DNA from: Acidobacteriota bacterium
GTDB taxonomy: Bacteria > Acidobacteriota > Vicinamibacteria > Vicinamibacterales > Fen-181
Direction: 5' to 3'
Assembly: GCA_003170135.1 (NCBI GenBank)
Contig: PMZR01000062.1
Coordinates: 33,768-86,526 of the forward strand
Length of the DNA: 52,759 bases
Shown here: piece after piece, positions 27,692 to 36,191 of the stretch
Layout of the letters: every line of letters starts with the position of its first letter
Position numbering within the stretch: the first letter of the stretch is position 1
Translations under genes and position numbers: made by a program
The notes under the pieces: generated by a model
The model's input: the letters and a program-made list of their open reading frames with translations, nothing else
Databases searched by the model: none
What the model was told of the DNA's origin: nothing

Positions 27692-28648
27692 ATGTCGATG
27701 GCCATCCGCATAGGCATCTCGTCGTGCCTGCTCGGGCAGAAGGTCCGTTACGACGGCGGGCACAAGCGCGAGTCGTTCCTGGCGGACACGTTCGGCCGGT
27801 ACGTCGAGTGGGTGCCGGTATGCCCGGAGCTCGAAATGGGCCTCGGCGTGCCGCGGGAGCCGATTCGGCTCGTGGCCCGCGACGAGCATGGCGGCGTGCG
27901 CCTGGTGGGCGTCAAGAGCGGCGCCGATCACACGAGCGCGATGGAGCAGTACGCAAAGCGGCGGCTCGACACGCTGCAGCGGCTCGACCTGTGCGGCTAC
28001 GTGTTGAAGAAGGACTCGCCGAGCTGCGGCCTCATGCGCGTGAAGGTCTGGAACCTCCACGGGATGGCGACGAAGAGCGGCCGCGGGTTGTTCGCCGTCG
28101 CGCTGACCGAGCGCTTTCCGCAACTGCCCGTCGAGGAGGAAGGGCGCCTGTCGGACGCGCGGCTTCGCGAGAACTTCATCGAACGCGTGTTCGCCTACGC
28201 CCGCCTGAAGACGATGTTCGGCGGCCGGTGGACGGCCGGGCACCTGGTGGCGTTCCACGCGGCACACAAGCTGCTGCTCCTCGCGCACTCACCGGACGCC
28301 TACCGGCGGCTGGGCCAGCTGGTGGCGCGCGCCTCATCGGCAAACAGGCGCGGCCTCCGTGCGTCCTACGAGACCGCCTTCATGGACGCCCTCGCCAGGC
28401 TCGCCACGCGCGGCCGGCACGTGAATGTCCTGCAGCACATGGCCGGCTACCTGCACGACGGACTGGATCTCTTGTCGCGCGAAGAGTTGCAGCAGACGAT
28501 TGCCGATTACCGCGCAGGGTTCGTGCCGCTGGTCGTGCCCATCACGCTGGTCCGCCACCACGTCCGCCACCTGGGCGTCGCCTACCTCGCGGGCCAGGTG
28601 TACCTCGAGCCGCATCCCAAGGAACTGATGCTGCGCAACCACGTGTAA
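27692..28648 (+). CDS. DUF523-DUF1722 (YbgA-like) fusion protein
   Basis: 318 residues. The N-terminal half (1-150) is DUF523: ISSCLLGQKVRYDGGHK, VPVCPELEMGLGVPREP, and CGYVLKKDSPSCGLMRV, with conserved cysteines (SSC, VCPE, SCG) that could hold a metal or Fe-S cluster. The C-terminal half (~180-318) is DUF1722: FAYARLKTMFGGRWTAGHLVAFHAAHKLLLLAHSP and HVNVLQHMAGYLHDGL. The two domains are commonly fused in bacteria, sometimes beside photolyase genes, but the biochemical role is not established. It is a predicted cytoplasmic protein, divergent from the GH20 gene across 67 bp. The stop is followed at once by a GGCTCCG/CACSTCG heptanucleotide array. Confidence 0.9.
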   Translation: MSMAIRIGISSCLLGQKVRYDGGHKRESFLADTFGRYVEWVPVCPELEMGLGVPREPIRLVARDEHGGVRLVGVKSGADHTSAMEQYAKRRLDTLQRLDLCGYVLKKDSPSCGLMRVKVWNLHGMATKSGRGLFAVALTERFPQLPVEEEGRLSDARLRENFIERVFAYARLKTMFGGRWTAGHLVAFHAAHKLLLLAHSPDAYRRLGQLVARASSANRRGLRASYETAFMDALARLATRGRHVNVLQHMAGYLHDGLDLLSREELQQTIADYRAGFVPLVVPITLVRHHVRHLGVAYLAGQVYLEPHPKELMLRNHV

Positions 28649-28654
28649 CGGGAC

Positions 28655-28752
28655 GGCTCCGGGCTCCGGGCTCCGGCCCGTGTCAAATTCGGCTGACGCC
28701 GGATCCCACGCACCTCGCACCTCGCACGCCGCACGTCGCACGTCGCACGTCG
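28655..28752. repeat. Heptanucleotide array, GGCTCCG and CACSTCG types (site C)
   Basis: Three GGCTCCG units (28655-28675) start 7 bp after a stop codon. Six CACSTCG-type units (28711-28752: CACCTCG twice, CACGCCG once, CACGTCG three times) follow. The two blocks are 56 bp apart, so they keep the same 7-nt phase. The second block matches the flavour of site H near 52021. Confidence 0.88.
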
Positions 28753-28769
28753 CTCGCCTCCCCGCCCTG

Positions 28770-28798
28770 TTGGCAACTATATCGACAGTCGCTATAGT
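28770..28798 (+). promoter_or_regulatory. padR-ADOP promoter with overlapping palindromic operator
   Basis: TTGGCA (28770-28775) and TATAGT (28793-28798) are separated by exactly 17 bp, a strong sigma-70-type promoter. The spacer plus -10 is a 23-bp palindrome (28776-28798) with arms ACTATA/TATAGT and inner arms CGAC/GTCG around a central A. Only one position pair is mismatched. Binding by the PadR protein encoded next would block the promoter; this is inferred. Confidence 0.75.
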
Positions 28799-28842
28799 AT
28801 GCCGACCGGCGGGTGATTTCCGCCTCAGCTGCAGAACGCCCG

Positions 28843-29205
28843 ATGACCAGAAGACACTTCGACCCGGTCCCGTTCCTTCCGCTCTCCCCGGCCATGTTCC
28901 ACGTGCTCGTCGCTCTGGCCGATGGCGAGAAGCACGGGTACGCGATTCTCAAGGAAGTGACCCGGAGCACGGACGGCAGCGTCCGCCTCGGCGCGGGCAC
29001 CCTGTATGCCGTCATCAAGCGCTTCGTAGATGAGGGGCTGATCGCGGAATCGGACGAGCGCCCCGACCCGGCGCTCGATGACGAACGGCGGCGCTACTAT
29101 CGCCTGCTCGACACCGGCCGGCACGTCGTGCTGGCCGAACTCGCGCGGATGGAGCAGGCCATCGCGCTGGCCCGCGACAAGCACCTGGTGGCCGGGCATG
29201 CGTGA
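28843..29205 (+). CDS. PadR-family transcriptional regulator
   Basis: 120 residues from ATG 28843 (MTRRHFDPVPFLPLSPAMFHVLVALADGEKHGYAILKEV). The winged-helix recognition region is VRLGAGTLYAVIKRFVDEGLIAESDERP, with RRYYRLLDTGRHVVLAELARM as wing and dimerisation helix. An in-frame GTG at 28813 gives a longer N-terminus without PadR similarity and is less likely, although neither start has a clear ribosome site. It overlaps the following ADOP permease gene by 8 bp and is the same module as 7405-7740, though the proteins belong to different PadR subtypes. Probable autorepressor acting on the palindrome at 28776-28798. Confidence 0.9.
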   Translation: MTRRHFDPVPFLPLSPAMFHVLVALADGEKHGYAILKEVTRSTDGSVRLGAGTLYAVIKRFVDEGLIAESDERPDPALDDERRRYYRLLDTGRHVVLAELARMEQAIALARDKHLVAGHA

Positions 29206-31837
29206 TCAAGGCTCCAGACCGCACCGCAACCTGGCCGACCGCATGTTCGGCGCGCTGCTCCGGCTGCTCCCGTTCGAATTCCGATCCGACTACGGCCGCG
29301 AAATGGCCCAGGTGTTCCGCGAGCAGCGACGCGAACGCGGCTCGCACGGCGCCGCTGCGATGGTCCGCCTGTGGGTCGAGACCCTGCGCGACATGCTCCG
29401 GACGGCGCCGCGCGCGCACCTCGCGATGCTGCGGCAGGATTGCGGGTACGCGTGGCGGATGATGCGCCGGGAAAAGACCTTTGCCCTCGCCGCCATCCTG
29501 GTGCTTGCGCTCGGCATCGGCGGCAACACGGCGATCTTCAGCGTCGTCCACGCGGTTCTGCTGAAGCCGCTGCCGTTCCCGGAACCGGATCGGCTCTACT
29601 ACGTGTGGGGCGACAATACGCGCATCGGGCACGAAGCGGCGTCGCTGCCGGATTTCGTGGACTGGCGCGCGCAGAACACCGTGTTCGAGGACCTCACGGC
29701 GATCTCGCCGCGCAACGTCACCGTCGCCGCCGGCGGCGAGGCCGAGCGCGTCATCGGCGCCCGCGTGTCCGACAGTTTCTTCCGGGTCCTCGGTGTCCGC
29801 CCGGCGATCGGCCGCGGCTTCACCCCCGACGATGATCGGCCCGGCGCACCCAGGGTGGTGGTGCTCGCCGACAGCCTGTGGCGCCGCCGGTTCGGCGCCG
29901 ATCCGGCCATCGTCGGCCGCGCGGTGACCATCGAGGCGACGCCGTTCACGGTCGCCGGCGTCGCGCCCCCTGGGTTCGCCTTTCCGCGCGCGGCCGAGGC
30001 ATGGACGCCGCTGGCGATGTCCGCGCAGGCGGCTCACCGGCGGGGCGACTTCCTGCTCGTCATCGGCCGCCTGAAGCGCGGCGTGTCGCCGGAACGCGCG
30101 GCAGCGACGATGCGCACGATCGGCTCGCGGCTGGAGCGCCAGTACCCCGACACCAATACCGGATGGAGCGTGGCGCTGGTGCCGGCGCACGAGCAGATCG
30201 TCGGCCGGACGCGGCCGGCCCTGCTGGCGCTGTGGACGGCCGTCGGGTGCCTGCTGCTCGTCGCGTGCACGAACGTGGCGAACCTGCTGCTCGCCCGCGG
30301 CGCGGCGCGCTCGCGGGAGATGGCCATCCGTGCGGCGCTCGGCGCCGGACGCGCGCGGCTGTTCCGCCAGTCGATGACCGAGAGCATCATGTTCGCGCTC
30401 CTGGGCGGCGGCCTGGGCCTCGCGCTCGCCTTCTGGGGCGTGGCGCTGCTCGTCCGGTTCGGCCCGGCCGACACGCCGCGCCTGGCCGAGGCGGGGCTGC
30501 ACCCGCAGGTGCTCGTCTTCACGCTCGCCATCTCGGTTGCGACCGGCCTCGTCTTTGGTCTCGTGCCGGCCTCGCGCGCAGGACGCGAGACGCTGCACGG
30601 CGACCTGAAGGAAGGCGGCCGTCACGGCGATGCCCGGTCCCATGCCCGTCTCGGCAACGCGCTCGTCGCCGTGCAGATGGCGCTGTCGCTGGTGCTGCTG
30701 ACGGGCGCGGGGTTGATGGGGCGCAGCTTCGCCGAAATCACGCGTGTCGATCCCGGCTTCAGGACCGAGGGCGTCCTCACCTTCCGGCTCTCGCCGCCCG
30801 CCGCCGCGTATGCCGGCGACGACAAAGACCAACGCCTGCGTGGGTTCTACGACCAGGTCATCGCGCGGATGAAGACCCTGCCGGGCGTGCGATCCGCCGC
30901 CGCGACGAGCGGCTTGTACCTGACCGGGACCGGCGTAGCGGTCAACTCGTTCTCGATCGAGGGCGTGCCCGACCCGCCGCCGAACCAGGAACCGGACGCG
31001 CACACCCGCTCGATGACCGAGGGCTTCCACGAGACGCTTGGCGTCCCGCTCGTGCGCGGCCGCACGTTCCGCGCGAGCGATGTCGCCAGTGGCCCGCTTG
31101 TCGCCATCATCAACCGGACGTTTGCGCGGCGCTATTTTCCGAACGCCGATCCGATCGGCCGCCGCGTGTCCTTCGACGGCGCCAACGGCCATCCGATCTG
31201 GCGCGAGATTGTCGGTGTGGTGGGCGACGCCAGGCAGGATGGCCTCGACCAGTCGGTGTACCCGGAGATCGAGACCCCGTTTGCCCAGACGGCGCACCTC
31301 GCGATGACGGTCGTCGTCAGGAGCGACGGCGACCTGGGGGCGCTCGTCCGACCCGTCCGGGAGCGCGTACGGGAACTCGATGCCGCGGTGCCGCTGTTCG
31401 ACGTGCAGACGCTGGAGGCGGCCGTGGCCGACTCCGTGGCCACGCGCCGGTTCAGCGCCTGGCTGCTCGGCGCCTTCGCGCTGCTGGCCCTGGCGCTCGC
31501 GGCCTGCGGCCTCTACGGCGTCGTCGCATACCGGGTGGCGCGCAGCCAGCAGGAAATCGGGGTGCGCATGGCGCTCGGAGCCGATCCCGGCGCCATCGTC
31601 CGCATGGTGATCGTCCGCGGCATGAGCGCCGCACTGGCAGGGCTGGCTGTCGGCGTGCCCGCCGCCTGGGTCCTCGCGCAGTACCTGCGCACGCTGCTGT
31701 TCGGGGTGGTCCCGCACGATCCGCTGACCTTCGCGGGCGGCGCCGGGCTCCTGCTTGCGACCTGCCTGGTGGCGTGCTACGTGCCCGCGCGGCGGGCGAC
31801 GCGGGTCGACCCGCTGACCGCCTTGCGCGCGGAATGA
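29198..31837 (+). CDS. ADOP-family ABC transporter permease, intact
   Basis: 879 residues from ATG 29198 (MRDQGSRPHRNLADRMFGALLRLLPFEFRSDYG). The N-terminal cytoplasmic helical region (~1-80) is followed by the first membrane helix (FALAAILVLALGIGGNTAIFSVVHAVLLKPLPFPE). A MacB-like periplasmic core, FtsX block 1 (LLLARGAARSREMAIRAALGAGRARLFRQSMTES), a second core and FtsX block 2 (VARSQQEIGVRMALGADPGAIVRMVIVRGM) then lead to the conserved ending ARRATRVDPLTALRAE. The whole plan is a duplicated MacB permease in one chain. It is co-transcribed with padR, which it overlaps by 8 bp. Substrate unknown; no ATPase gene is adjacent. It provides an intact comparison for the frameshifted copy at 4706 and the tail fragment at 43090. 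Confidence 0.93.
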   Translation: MRDQGSRPHRNLADRMFGALLRLLPFEFRSDYGREMAQVFREQRRERGSHGAAAMVRLWVETLRDMLRTAPRAHLAMLRQDCGYAWRMMRREKTFALAAILVLALGIGGNTAIFSVVHAVLLKPLPFPEPDRLYYVWGDNTRIGHEAASLPDFVDWRAQNTVFEDLTAISPRNVTVAAGGEAERVIGARVSDSFFRVLGVRPAIGRGFTPDDDRPGAPRVVVLADSLWRRRFGADPAIVGRAVTIEATPFTVAGVAPPGFAFPRAAEAWTPLAMSAQAAHRRGDFLLVIGRLKRGVSPERAAATMRTIGSRLERQYPDTNTGWSVALVPAHEQIVGRTRPALLALWTAVGCLLLVACTNVANLLLARGAARSREMAIRAALGAGRARLFRQSMTESIMFALLGGGLGLALAFWGVALLVRFGPADTPRLAEAGLHPQVLVFTLAISVATGLVFGLVPASRAGRETLHGDLKEGGRHGDARSHARLGNALVAVQMALSLVLLTGAGLMGRSFAEITRVDPGFRTEGVLTFRLSPPAAAYAGDDKDQRLRGFYDQVIARMKTLPGVRSAAATSGLYLTGTGVAVNSFSIEGVPDPPPNQEPDAHTRSMTEGFHETLGVPLVRGRTFRASDVASGPLVAIINRTFARRYFPNADPIGRRVSFDGANGHPIWREIVGVVGDARQDGLDQSVYPEIETPFAQTAHLAMTVVVRSDGDLGALVRPVRERVRELDAAVPLFDVQTLEAAVADSVATRRFSAWLLGAFALLALALAACGLYGVVAYRVARSQQEIGVRMALGADPGAIVRMVIVRGMSAALAGLAVGVPAAWVLAQYLRTLLFGVVPHDPLTFAGGAGLLLATCLVACYVPARRATRVDPLTALRAE

Positions 31838-31843
31838 TCCCCA

Positions 31844-31864
31844 CATTCCATATTCCGCATTCCG
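31844..31864. repeat. Three-unit YATTCCR heptanucleotide array (site D)
   Basis: CATTCCA, TATTCCG and CATTCCG follow each other in strict 7-nt register, beginning 7 bp after the ADOP stop codon. Confidence 0.75.
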
Positions 31865-31915
31865 CACGATCCCTGCGCGGTCGGTCCGTGCGTTATGATC
31901 GTCCCGGAGGCTTCC

Positions 31916-32398
31916 ATGAAGAATCCGTACGAGCACGACCTTGGGACGCGGGATCCGCTCACGGTGCTCGCCGACACGCCCGAGAAGATCCGGACGCTGG
32001 TGAGCCGCATGCACGACGAGGATTTCACGCGCACGTATGACGCGGGCAAATGGACCGCGGCGCAGCTGCTGGACCACCTGGCGGAAACGGAGATGATGTT
32101 CGGCGTGCGGATGCGGATGGCCCTGATCGTGCCGGACTTCATCGTCCAGCCGTTCGACCAGGACAAGATGATGGCACGCGAAGGCCGGCATACCGGCCGT
32201 GAGGCGTTCGACGCCTACTACACGCTGCGCCGCTGGAATCTGCCGCTCTACCGGGAGCTGACGCCCGAGGATCGCGAGCGCCGGTTCATGCACCCGGAGC
32301 GCGGCCAGATGAAGGTGGCCGACCTGCTCCACCTGCTGGCCGGCCACGACCTGCACCACCTCGCGCAGATCGAGTCCGCCATTGGGGTCAGGTCTTGA
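31916..32398 (+). CDS. DinB-family protein
   Basis: 160 residues from ATG 31916, preceded by GGAGG 6 nt upstream; a -10-like TATGAT lies at 31894-31899. Four-helix-bundle DinB features: WTAAQLLDHLAETEMMFGVRM (first metal His region) and DLLHLLAGHDLHHLAQIE (HxxxH-like pair). Family members bind a divalent metal, and some are thiol-dependent transferases; this one's substrate is unknown. The last residues (IGVRS) are encoded by the left arm of a GGGGTCAGGTC inverted repeat, so the native C-terminus may have been altered by that element. Convergent with the lipoprotein gene at 32428. Confidence 0.85.
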   Translation: MKNPYEHDLGTRDPLTVLADTPEKIRTLVSRMHDEDFTRTYDAGKWTAAQLLDHLAETEMMFGVRMRMALIVPDFIVQPFDQDKMMAREGRHTGREAFDAYYTLRRWNLPLYRELTPEDRERRFMHPERGQMKVADLLHLLAGHDLHHLAQIESAIGVRS

Positions 32399-32426
32399 AT
32401 CGACGCTTTTTTCACGACCTGACCCC
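32384..32426. repeat. Inverted repeat with GGGGTCAGGTC arms between convergent genes
   Basis: Perfect 11-bp arms GGGGTCAGGTC (32384-32394) and GACCTGACCCC (32416-32426) enclose a 21-bp loop containing a T6 run. The left arm overlaps the DinB stop, and the right arm ends 1 bp before the stop of the opposite gene. It resembles REP-type elements and may serve as a bidirectional terminator. Confidence 0.75.
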
Positions 32427-32427
32427 G

Positions 32428-32946
32428 CTACCAGTCGGCGCCTGACGCCTTGATGTCCAGCGTGATCCGGGACAGATCGCCCGACACGCGGAACTTGCCG
32501 GGACCGAACGTCGTTTCGCCCGGCGCCTCGATCGCTTTGAGCACCCACGATCGCGCCTGGGCCGCGTCGCCGCCGTCGTAGTGGAGGCCGCCCAGCGCCA
32601 CGAACAACGGGGCGACCAGGTCCGCCTTCGCCGTGCCGACCTGCGTGATCGTCGCGGTGATGTACTCGAGTTTCAGTGGGGCCGAGCCATAGCACTGCAC
32701 GCGGTAACGGACCAGCGGCGTTTCGGAGGCGCACGTCCACACGCTCGTGCCGCCCTGGAGCGCCGGCCCCTGGCAGACGAGCCCTCGCGCCTGCGCCGCG
32801 CTCTTCACTTCCGTGGCCGAGATGCCGCGCAGCCATCGCGTCTCGAAAGCCGGCTTCGATTCGGCGGGCGCGTTGGCATCCTTCGCGGGGCCGCCGCCAC
32901 AGGCGACCTGAACGACGAGCAACGACAGCACCAGAACGGTTCGCAT
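32428..32946 (-). CDS. Putative lipoprotein of unknown function
   Basis: 172 residues. MRTVLVLSLLVVQVACGGG is a lipoprotein signal with Cys16. The mature region has two more cysteine-containing segments (GLVCQGPALQGGTSVWTCAS and YRVQCYG), likely disulphide bonded, and ends KFRVSGDLSRITLDIKASGADW. No recognised domain. A GTG two codons upstream is an equally possible start. The region upstream of the start carries the CCCAAGG-type array (site E). Convergent with DinB. Confidence 0.7.
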   Translation of the reverse strand: MRTVLVLSLLVVQVACGGGPAKDANAPAESKPAFETRWLRGISATEVKSAAQARGLVCQGPALQGGTSVWTCASETPLVRYRVQCYGSAPLKLEYITATITQVGTAKADLVAPLFVALGGLHYDGGDAAQARSWVLKAIEAPGETTFGPGKFRVSGDLSRITLDIKASGADW

Positions 32947-32965
32947 ACTCACCTGCCAGGCGAAA

Positions 32966-33023
32966 GCCCACCAGCCCACCAGCCCAAGGCCCAAGGTCCA
33001 AAAGGGGCCCAACGCCCAAGGCC
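32966..33023. repeat. GCCCACCA / GCCCAAG short tandem repeats (site E)
   Basis: Two 8-nt GCCCACCA units pass into 7-nt GCCCAAG units (32982-32995), with more GCCCAAS units at 33007-33020 after a phase slip. It lies between the divergent lipoprotein and DUF5107 genes. Its reverse complement resembles the TTGGGCT/TTTCGGC units of sites F and G. Confidence 0.7.
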
Positions 33024-33088
33024 ATTCTACATGCGTCGCTGCGGTATGATCCGCGGCGGTCATTCGACGGCCGCAAAAGGGGGCGACG

Positions 33089-36000
33089 ATGCTCGGAGAA
33101 GATGCCGCTGGCCGCGCGTGGTGTTCGGCCTGCCTCGCTGCGGGTCTTGCGATCGTCCTGCTCGCGGACACCAGGCTTCCCGCTGCCGGTTCATCCGAGC
33201 CGACCCGGCAGCGGCCCTCCGTCCAGGCCCGCGCCACCGGTGCCACCGGCCCAACCCGCGCTTCGCGCGTGCGCGTCTGGCAGGACACCGTCACGCTGCC
33301 GACCTATGAAGAAGGGCTGCCGGATCCGAATCCGCCGTTCGACCTGTTCGCCACGAACCGGTTCAACTATCCCTATACGCTACGACAGAACCTGACCGAT
33401 CGCCGCGTCGGGCGCGCGTGGCGGGCGCTCCACCTGGAAAACGAGTTCCTCGCCTGCACCGTGCTGCCCGACCTGGGCGGCCACCTGTATCGCTGCCTCG
33501 ACAAGGTGAACGGCGCCGATCTCTTCTACGCGAACCCGTCGATCAAGTTCGCCGCGATCGCCTACCGCGGCGCCTGGACGGCGCTCGGCATTGAGTTCAA
33601 CTTCCCGGTCTCGCACAACTGGATGACCGCGTCGCCGGTGGATTTTGCCACGACGACCTCGTCCGACGGCAGCGCGTCGGTGTGGGTGGGCAACATCGAC
33701 CGCGTGTACGGCATGCAGTGGCGCGTCGAGCTGACGCTTCGTCCCGGCCGCGCCGTCCTCGAGCAGCACACGACCCTCTACAACCGCAGCGACGTGCGCC
33801 ACCGCTTCTACTGGTGGACGAATGCGGGAGTGCAAGTACAAGACGACTCGCGCATCCTCTACCCGATGCGCTTTACCGCCGCGCACGGCTTCGCCGACAT
33901 CGACACCTGGCCCACAAGCGCCGCCGGCGTCGATCTGAGCCTGGTCCGCAATCACACCTCCGGCCCCGTCTCGCGCTTCGCCTACGGCAGCCGCGAACCG
34001 TTCATGGCCGTCTACCATCCCGGCACCGATTCGGGCGTCGTCCATTTTTCGCCGCCCACGGACCTGCCGGCGAAGAAGATCTGGTCGTGGGGCAGCAACG
34101 CGGACGGCCTGGACTGGCGGCGCGCGCTGTCGGACAACAACAGCGCGTACGTGGAGATCCAGGCCGGCCTGTTCAGGAACCAGGAAACCTACGCGTTCCT
34201 CGAACCGCAGGAATCGATCCACTTCAGCGAGTACTGGATTCCCATCCGGAAGATCGGGGGAGTATCGCGCGCCAACCCGGAGGCCGTGATCAACATCTCG
34301 CGGCCGGGCAGCGGACGCGTGAAGGTTGCGCTGAACGTCACGACGGCGTTCCCGAACGCGACGGTGGCGGTGTCACGCGGGGGACAGGTAATCGCGAAGG
34401 AGACGGTCAGCCTGTCGCCCGCCACGGCGTTCGTGCGCGAGCATCCGGACGTCGGCCCCGCCGGAGAGGCGTGCACGGTCGTCGTTCGCGATGAGGCCGG
34501 CCGCGTCGTGCTCGAGCACACCGAAGACGGGTACGACTACCTGCCGGCTTCCGAGGTGCCGCTCGGACCGCAGCCGGCCCATCGCTACCTCGCCGCCGGA
34601 AGCCGCAGCGAGGGTGACTGGCTGGCGATCGGCACCGAGCAGGAACTCGACGGGCAGCTGCTCGTCGCGCTCGAGACCTACCGGCAGGGGCTGAGACTCT
34701 CGCCGGACAGCCTCGACCTGAACCGCGCGGTGGGCCGCCTGGCCGTCGGCCTGAAGCAGTTCGAACTTGCCGAGACGTGCCTGTCGAAGGTGGTCGATCG
34801 CGTCAGCACGGACCGCGAATCGGCCTACTACCTCGCGCTGGCGTCGACGTGGCTCGGACGCGGCGCGACACGAGCACGGACGCTCCTCGAGAGCGCGCAG
34901 CAATACGGGACGTTCCGCCCCGCGGCGCTCCTGGCGCTCGCCGGCCTCGATGCGAGAGGTGGCGATCGGGAAGGCGCGCTGCGAACGCTGCAGCACCTGA
35001 CGGCAGAGCAACCCAACGCGGTGCGCGCCGGGGGCCTGGAAATCGCGCTGCTCCGGACATTGAAGCACGCCGACCAGGCCCGCATTCGGCTGGCGTCCTG
35101 GCTCCAGCGCGATCCCACCAGCTCCTTCCTGCGCTACGAGGCCACGCGCCTGGGCCGCGAGGACCCGGCGCTCTGGCCCCACTTGGCCGCCGATCCCGAG
35201 CGTATCCTCGAGATCGCGGTTGACTACATGCGCTTCGGCCTGTTCGACGATGCGCTGGCGCTTCTGTCCCGACAATACCCGACATCCGGCAAGGACGTGG
35301 TGAGCGAACCGGGCATGCCGCGCCCGGGCGTGTATCCGCTCATCGCGTATTACCGCGCGGCCTGCCGGCGGGCGCTGGGGCAGAGTGCGGCAGCCGACCT
35401 GGCCGCGGCCGCCGCCATGCCGGCGACGTACGTCTTTCCGAACCGCGCGGACACGCTGGACGTGCTGAAGAGCGCGATGGCGGCGAACGCGTCCGATGGC
35501 CAGGCGCATTTCCTGCTTGGCTCGTTGTACCTGTCGGGTGGGATGGTGGACCCGGCGATGGACGCGTGGGAGACGGCGCGCCGGTTGAGGCCGCAGATCC
35601 CGGTCCTGCACCGGAACATGGGCGCCACGCTGCTGCAGACGGGCGGCTCGCTCGATCGCGCGATCGCGCTGCTCGAGGAGGGCACGACCGTCGATCGCGA
35701 GAACGTCGGCCTGTACGTCGCGCTCGAACAGGCGATGAGCCGCGCGGGACGGCCGGCCGAGGCGCGCGCCCGGGCGATCCTCTCGTTCCCCGATCAGAAG
35801 GCGCTGCCCACGGCGCTCGTCTTTCGTCTCGCCACCGCGTTGGCCGAGGCGGGCCGTTTCGACGAGGCGGAGCGCCAGTTCGAGGGCCGCTTTTTCGCGC
35901 GGGAGGAAGGCGGCGTGAACGTGCGCCAGGTGTATCTCGAAGTGCGCGCGCGGCGCGCCGCGGCGCTCGCCGCCGGGGGGCGCTGCGCCGACGCGCTCGA

Positions 36001-36130
36001 TCTGGTCAGCCACCTGACGCAACCGGTCGCCGGCCTCCCGTTCACGCGCGACGGACTCGAGGCATTCCTGGCCAGGGGCGTGGTGGCGGAGCTGGTCGCG
36101 AAGGTGACGGGGGGATGCGAGAAGAAGTAG
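33089..36130 (+). CDS. Secreted DUF5107 / TPR-repeat protein
   Basis: 1013 residues. The N-terminal hydrophobic segment (CLAAGLAIVLLADTRLPAAG) suggests export. Residues ~65-350 are the DUF5107 domain, an aldose-epimerase/galactose-mutarotase-like beta-sandwich: LPTYEEGLPDPNPPFDLF, LENEFLACTVLPDLGGHLYRC, GIEFNFPVSHNW, FYWWTNAGVQV. The second half (~500-1000) is helical with repeated TPR-like units (LNRAVGRLAVGLKQFELAETCLSKVV; AHFLLGSLYLSGGMVDPAMDAWETA; LHRNMGATLLQTGGSLDRAIALLEEGT). This architecture is common in polysaccharide-utilising bacteria and is thought to bind or act on sugars, but catalysis is unproven. A TATGAT -10-like box lies at 33045-33050. Confidence 0.88.
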   Translation: MLGEDAAGRAWCSACLAAGLAIVLLADTRLPAAGSSEPTRQRPSVQARATGATGPTRASRVRVWQDTVTLPTYEEGLPDPNPPFDLFATNRFNYPYTLRQNLTDRRVGRAWRALHLENEFLACTVLPDLGGHLYRCLDKVNGADLFYANPSIKFAAIAYRGAWTALGIEFNFPVSHNWMTASPVDFATTTSSDGSASVWVGNIDRVYGMQWRVELTLRPGRAVLEQHTTLYNRSDVRHRFYWWTNAGVQVQDDSRILYPMRFTAAHGFADIDTWPTSAAGVDLSLVRNHTSGPVSRFAYGSREPFMAVYHPGTDSGVVHFSPPTDLPAKKIWSWGSNADGLDWRRALSDNNSAYVEIQAGLFRNQETYAFLEPQESIHFSEYWIPIRKIGGVSRANPEAVINISRPGSGRVKVALNVTTAFPNATVAVSRGGQVIAKETVSLSPATAFVREHPDVGPAGEACTVVVRDEAGRVVLEHTEDGYDYLPASEVPLGPQPAHRYLAAGSRSEGDWLAIGTEQELDGQLLVALETYRQGLRLSPDSLDLNRAVGRLAVGLKQFELAETCLSKVVDRVSTDRESAYYLALASTWLGRGATRARTLLESAQQYGTFRPAALLALAGLDARGGDREGALRTLQHLTAEQPNAVRAGGLEIALLRTLKHADQARIRLASWLQRDPTSSFLRYEATRLGREDPALWPHLAADPERILEIAVDYMRFGLFDDALALLSRQYPTSGKDVVSEPGMPRPGVYPLIAYYRAACRRALGQSAAADLAAAAAMPATYVFPNRADTLDVLKSAMAANASDGQAHFLLGSLYLSGGMVDPAMDAWETARRLRPQIPVLHRNMGATLLQTGGSLDRAIALLEEGTTVDRENVGLYVALEQAMSRAGRPAEARARAILSFPDQKALPTALVFRLATALAEAGRFDEAERQFEGRFFAREEGGVNVRQVYLEVRARRAAALAAGGRCADALDLVSHLTQPVAGLPFTRDGLEAFLARGVVAELVAKVTGGCEKK

Positions 36131-36166
36131 TCAGACGGTCGACCCTCAACTGCCCTTCTGATACGA

Positions 36167-36190
36167 TGTTTACACGATATCGTATAAACA
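36167..36190 (+). promoter_or_regulatory. vapBC operator and promoter, probably leaderless
   Basis: A 24-bp palindrome with arms TGTTTA/TAAACA around CGATATCG and one mismatched pair. It ends 1 bp before the vapB ATG. TATAAA at 36183-36188 could be the -10, which would place the transcript start on or next to the ATG. There is no purine-rich ribosome site before that ATG, consistent with a leaderless message autoregulated by VapB(C). Confidence 0.65.
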
Positions 36191-36191
36191 T

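Noticed and set aside
28813..28842. Longer padR start at GTG 28813
   Set aside because: The extra ten residues do not match PadR N-termini, and there is no better ribosome site than for ATG 28843.
29015..33076. 1353-codon minus-strand open frame
   Set aside because: Antisense to the padR, ADOP and DinB genes and read through into the lipoprotein region. Composition is low-complexity Arg/Ala/His-rich. The genes on the plus strand have clear families.
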